Below are positions 6,481-8,642 of a stretch of DNA of 8,642 bases, one piece after another; position 1 is the first letter of the stretch, and each line of letters starts with the position of its first letter. The stretch comes from an uncultured Flavobacteriaceae bacterium (GTDB lineage: Bacteria > Bacteroidota > Bacteroidia > Flavobacteriales > Flavobacteriaceae): NCBI GenBank assembly GCA_947311815.1, contig CAMZMA010000213.1:1-8642 (forward strand), written 5' to 3'. Below the pieces are notes generated by a model, which saw nothing but the letters and a program-made list of their open reading frames with translations, did no database searches and had not been told where the DNA came from. Both the position numbers and the translations under genes were made by a program.

Positions 6481-6547
6481 TTTTTAGTTGAAATCACTTC
6501 TCATCCGAAAGCTTTTCAAATTCACATTTTTCATGATATAGCCTAAC

Positions 6548-6949
6548 TTACCTAAAAAAAGAGAAAAATCCTTTTTTCTTTTTTACAGGAGGTTCGTAAT
6601 TAAAAATGGCTTTGTGTATGGCAGTCCATCCTAAGAAACCGCCAATATTTCTATCGTCAATAAAAACATCAGCATGAATTTTACGGCTTATTTTTCCGTC
6701 GAATTCTTCTTCAGGAAAATTTTTATTCACTGCATAAAATTCAATGCCTTGTTCTTTGCAAAAATCTACTGCTTCTTGTAGTTTTTTGCCACTTCTATAG
6801 GTCCATAAAATAAGTCGATGTCCTTCTTTTTGTAGTTTTTTTAAGGTATCTAAAGCAAAAATTATAGGTTCTCCAATAGCAGGATACGCATCTTCTACAA
6901 TAGTACCATCAAAATCTACTGCAATAATGAGGTGTTTGTTGGGTAACAT
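6548..6949 (-). CDS. Small HAD-superfamily hydrolase, BT_0820-like
   Basis: This 133-residue protein has the core HAD motifs without a cap domain: motif I DFDGT (12-16; Asp12 nucleophile and Asp14 acid/base), motif II ending in Thr50 (LILWT), a Lys at 90 as the likely motif III residue, and motif IV DVFIDDRN (94-101) with the metal-binding Asp pair 98-99. That pattern, and the size, fit the BT_0820-type group of Bacteroidota HAD proteins, presumed Mg2+-dependent phosphatases of unknown substrate. The C-terminus KKKKGFFSFFR is a basic-aromatic tail beyond the fold. It is the last gene of the operon; its ATG directly follows the stop of the thioredoxin-like gene with no spacer, so translation is probably coupled. 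No clear terminator lies in the 67 nt between it and ade. Confidence 0.85.
   Translation of the reverse strand: MLPNKHLIIAVDFDGTIVEDAYPAIGEPIIFALDTLKKLQKEGHRLILWTYRSGKKLQEAVDFCKEQGIEFYAVNKNFPEEEFDGKISRKIHADVFIDDRNIGGFLGWTAIHKAIFNYEPPVKKKKGFFSFFR
6554..6584 (-). terminator. A/U hairpin inside the 3' end of the HAD gene
   Basis: In the minus-strand RNA the 5' arm A6-G-A6 (6584-6572) can pair with U5-C-U-C-U6 (6568-6555) over 13 pairs with one bulged C and a GGA loop. It encodes the KKKKGFFSFF tail. Because the U run is used in the stem, it is not a classical terminator and the stem is almost all A-U. It may only reflect the Lys/Phe codons. Confidence 0.2.
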
Positions 6950-7492
6950 TTATCTGTCGTAATAATGTTTATAGGGTTTGCCAGACACTATTTTTAAAAT
7001 GTCTTTTTCTACGGTTTCTCTAGGTCTTTCTACAAATCTACCAATTTCTTTCCCTTTTTTGTAGAAAATAAACGTAGGAACTCTAATAATATGAAAGCCT
7101 TCTTGTAAATTGTCGGGTGTTCTTTTACTGCGATTAACGGTAACCAATTCTAAGTTATTGGTGTTAAAACCTGCTGCTTCCATAATTTTGTAAAAACGAG
7201 GTGTTTGTCTTTTGCTATCGCCACACCAAGTCCCCATAAAGCCTTTAACGGTTACGCCTTTTAAGTGTTTTTTTATTTCAGTAACTGTTGATGCATCCAT
7301 GTGGTAATTGGTAAAATTACGATCAAACCAAGTTTGATAAGGTGCTTGCATAAATGAGTTTTTATTGGCAATTCCTACCAAATCTCCTCGGTTATTTTTT
7401 TTAGCTGTAACGGCTTTTTTAACAGCGATGTTTTTTTGTGTTCCGCAGCTTACAAACGCAAGAACAGCGATTAAAAGGATTGTTTTTTTCAT
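6950..7492 (-). CDS. Thioredoxin-like lipoprotein with WCGDS site
   Basis: This 180-residue protein has a signal peptide (MKKTILLIAVLAFVSC) with Cys16 as the likely lipidation site, then a Lys-rich linker (about 17-35), and a thioredoxin-fold domain. The active-site region is GTWCGDSKRQTPRF (87-100): Cys90 is kept but the resolving Cys of CxxC is Ser93. The cis-Pro loop is present as RVPTFIF (137-143, Pro139). With one active-site Cys it cannot act as a normal dithiol reductase; a monothiol, peroxidatic or binding role is possible. This WCGDS form is a known subgroup in Flavobacteriia with no established function that I can cite. It should sit on the periplasmic face of a membrane. It is 1 nt after gpmI and directly abuts the HAD gene. 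Confidence 0.85.
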   Translation of the reverse strand: MKKTILLIAVLAFVSCGTQKNIAVKKAVTAKKNNRGDLVGIANKNSFMQAPYQTWFDRNFTNYHMDASTVTEIKKHLKGVTVKGFMGTWCGDSKRQTPRFYKIMEAAGFNTNNLELVTVNRSKRTPDNLQEGFHIIRVPTFIFYKKGKEIGRFVERPRETVEKDILKIVSGKPYKHYYDR

Positions 7493-7493
7493 T

Positions 7494-8642
7494 TTAAATC
7501 AGTGATTTTTGAGTCATTTCTTTGGGTTGTTCCACATCCATCAATGTTAAAATGGTAGGAGCAATATCGCCCAAGATACCATTTTTTATCGATTTGATTT
7601 CTTTGTCGATTAAAATAATAGGCACAGGATTTGTTGTGTGTGCGGTGTGTGGTGTTCCATCAGGATTTATCATTGTTTCGCAATTCCCATGATCGGCAAT
7701 TAAAAGGGTAGTATAATCATTTTTTAAAGCGGTTGTTATGACTTCTTGCACGCAATGATCTACCGTTTCGCAGGCTTTTACAGCAGCATCAAACACACCT
7801 GTATGCCCAACCATATCGCCATTTGCAAAGTTTAAACACACAAAATCTACATCGCCTTTTTTTAATTCTGGTACAATGGCATCTGTAATGTCTTGTGCGC
7901 TCATTTCGGGTTGTAAATCGTAGGTTGCTACTTTTGGAGACGGACAAAGCAATCGTTTTTCTCCTTTAAATTCTTGTTCTCGTCCGCCAGAAAAGAAAAA
8001 AGTAACATGCGGATATTTCTCAGTTTCGGCAATTCTAATTTGTTGTTTGTTGGCTTTTTCTAAGACTTCGCCCAAGGTGTTTTCTAAATTGTCTGAGTTG
8101 TAAATTACGTTGATTCCGTTAAAAGTTTTGTCATAATTTGTCATGGTAACAAAATACAGCGGTAATTTTTTCATGTGGTATTCAGGAAAATCCGTTTGAT
8201 AAAGCGCATTGGTTAATTCGCGACCTCTATCGGTTCTAAAATTAAAGAAAATAACCACGTCATCTTTTTGAATTGTAGTTTTTGGTTGTTTTTTTTCATC
8301 CACCAAAATGATAGGTTTTATAAACTCATCGGTAACATCATTTTGGTAACTTTTTTTGATGGATGCTACAGCATCCGTAGAGAAACTACCTTTTCCGTTT
8401 ACCAAAGCATCGTATGCTAATTGAATTCTTTCCCATCGATTGTCTCTATCCATGGCATAATATCTACCTGTAATTGTTGCCAATTGCCCTGTGGTTTTTT
8501 GTAGATGTTCTTCAATTTCGTTGATAAAATATGCACCTGATTTTGGATCGCAATCTCGTCCGTCAGTAAAAGCGTGTACAAACACATTGTTTGCTTTTTG
8601 TTGATGAGCAGCATTGAGCAATTCTTTTAAATGATTGATGTG
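7494..8642 (-). CDS. gpmI: 2,3-BPG-independent phosphoglycerate mutase (5' end cut off)
   Basis: This is the C-terminal three quarters of iPGM, the Mn2+-dependent glycolytic enzyme that interconverts 3- and 2-phosphoglycerate. 382 residues are visible; the frame is open to the window edge (it begins HINHLKELLN, part of the conserved GVHSHINHL block), so roughly the first 120-130 residues, including the catalytic Ser, lie outside. A TTG at 8621 is not the start. Visible blocks, numbered from the edge, are DGRD (27-30), GRYYAMDRD (59-67), NFRTDRGR (134-141), TEKYPHVTFFFSGG (207-220), GDMVGH (275-280, Asp and His metal ligands), ADHGN (316-320) and HTAHTTNPVP (332-341, the last metal His). The enzyme is cytoplasmic. 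It heads, as far as seen, the operon with the thioredoxin-like and HAD genes. Confidence 0.96.
   Translation of the reverse strand, partial: HINHLKELLNAAHQQKANNVFVHAFTDGRDCDPKSGAYFINEIEEHLQKTTGQLATITGRYYAMDRDNRWERIQLAYDALVNGKGSFSTDAVASIKKSYQNDVTDEFIKPIILVDEKKQPKTTIQKDDVVIFFNFRTDRGRELTNALYQTDFPEYHMKKLPLYFVTMTNYDKTFNGINVIYNSDNLENTLGEVLEKANKQQIRIAETEKYPHVTFFFSGGREQEFKGEKRLLCPSPKVATYDLQPEMSAQDITDAIVPELKKGDVDFVCLNFANGDMVGHTGVFDAAVKACETVDHCVQEVITTALKNDYTTLLIADHGNCETMINPDGTPHTAHTTNPVPIILIDKEIKSIKNGILGDIAPTILTLMDVEQPKEMTQKSLI

Noticed and set aside
6474..6489. Terminator after ade (AACTA/TAGTT)
   Set aside because: Only 5 weak pairs that overlap the stop codon, with no T tract after the stem.
8417..8614. 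65-codon minus-strand ORF in another frame within gpmI
   Set aside because: It is fully covered by the well-conserved gpmI frame on the same strand.
8619..8621. TTG at 8621 as the start of gpmI
   Set aside because: The frame stays open to the window edge and encodes the conserved HINHLKE before this codon, so the gene continues outside.

Overview
The window looks like ordinary chromosome from a low-GC member of the Flavobacteriaceae (Bacteroidota). The evidence is the strong A+T bias, very short intergenic gaps, near absence of Shine-Dalgarno motifs, Bacteroidota-type -7 boxes (TAnnTTTG) before several genes, and typical family content: tandem-domain universal stress protein, lipoproteins with relaxed lipoboxes, a WCGDS thioredoxin-like lipoprotein, a BT_0820-type small HAD protein and 2,3-bisphosphoglycerate-independent phosphoglycerate mutase. 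I cannot name the genus. I see no tRNA, rRNA, CRISPR array, transposase, phage gene or attachment site.

Layout. Positions 1-373 are noncoding or nearly so. They hold a pair of overlapping GC-rich hairpins (probable terminator of a gene left of the window), two short direct repeats, a doubtful 21-codon ORF behind a perfect AGGAGG, and a second terminator-like hairpin. Next come, on the plus strand, a universal stress protein (374-1207), a hypothetical lipoprotein (1213-1956) and a broken remnant (1953-2118) of what looks like an outer-membrane beta-barrel gene, reduced to its signal peptide and last strands. A GNAT acetyltransferase (2157-2597, minus) faces this group. A plus-strand run follows: a two-helix membrane protein (2676-3140), a MmcQ/YjbR protein (3152-3520) and a DadA-like FAD oxidoreductase (3517-4764, overlapping the previous gene by 4 nt). 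Adenine deaminase (4858-6480) comes next with its own likely promoter. The right side is a tightly packed minus-strand operon read from the window edge: gpmI (truncated by the edge), a thioredoxin-like lipoprotein, and a small HAD phosphatase, separated by 1 and 0 nt.

How the genes fit together. The functions are housekeeping: stress response, purine salvage or catabolism (adenine to hypoxanthine), oxidative deamination of an amino acid, and glycolysis. I do not see a convincing new defence or mobile system. The points that most deserve a second look are the collapsed outer-membrane protein gene, the structured leader at 1-321, and the conserved-looking gpmI / WCGDS-lipoprotein / HAD operon in which the thioredoxin-like protein lacks the second active-site cysteine.
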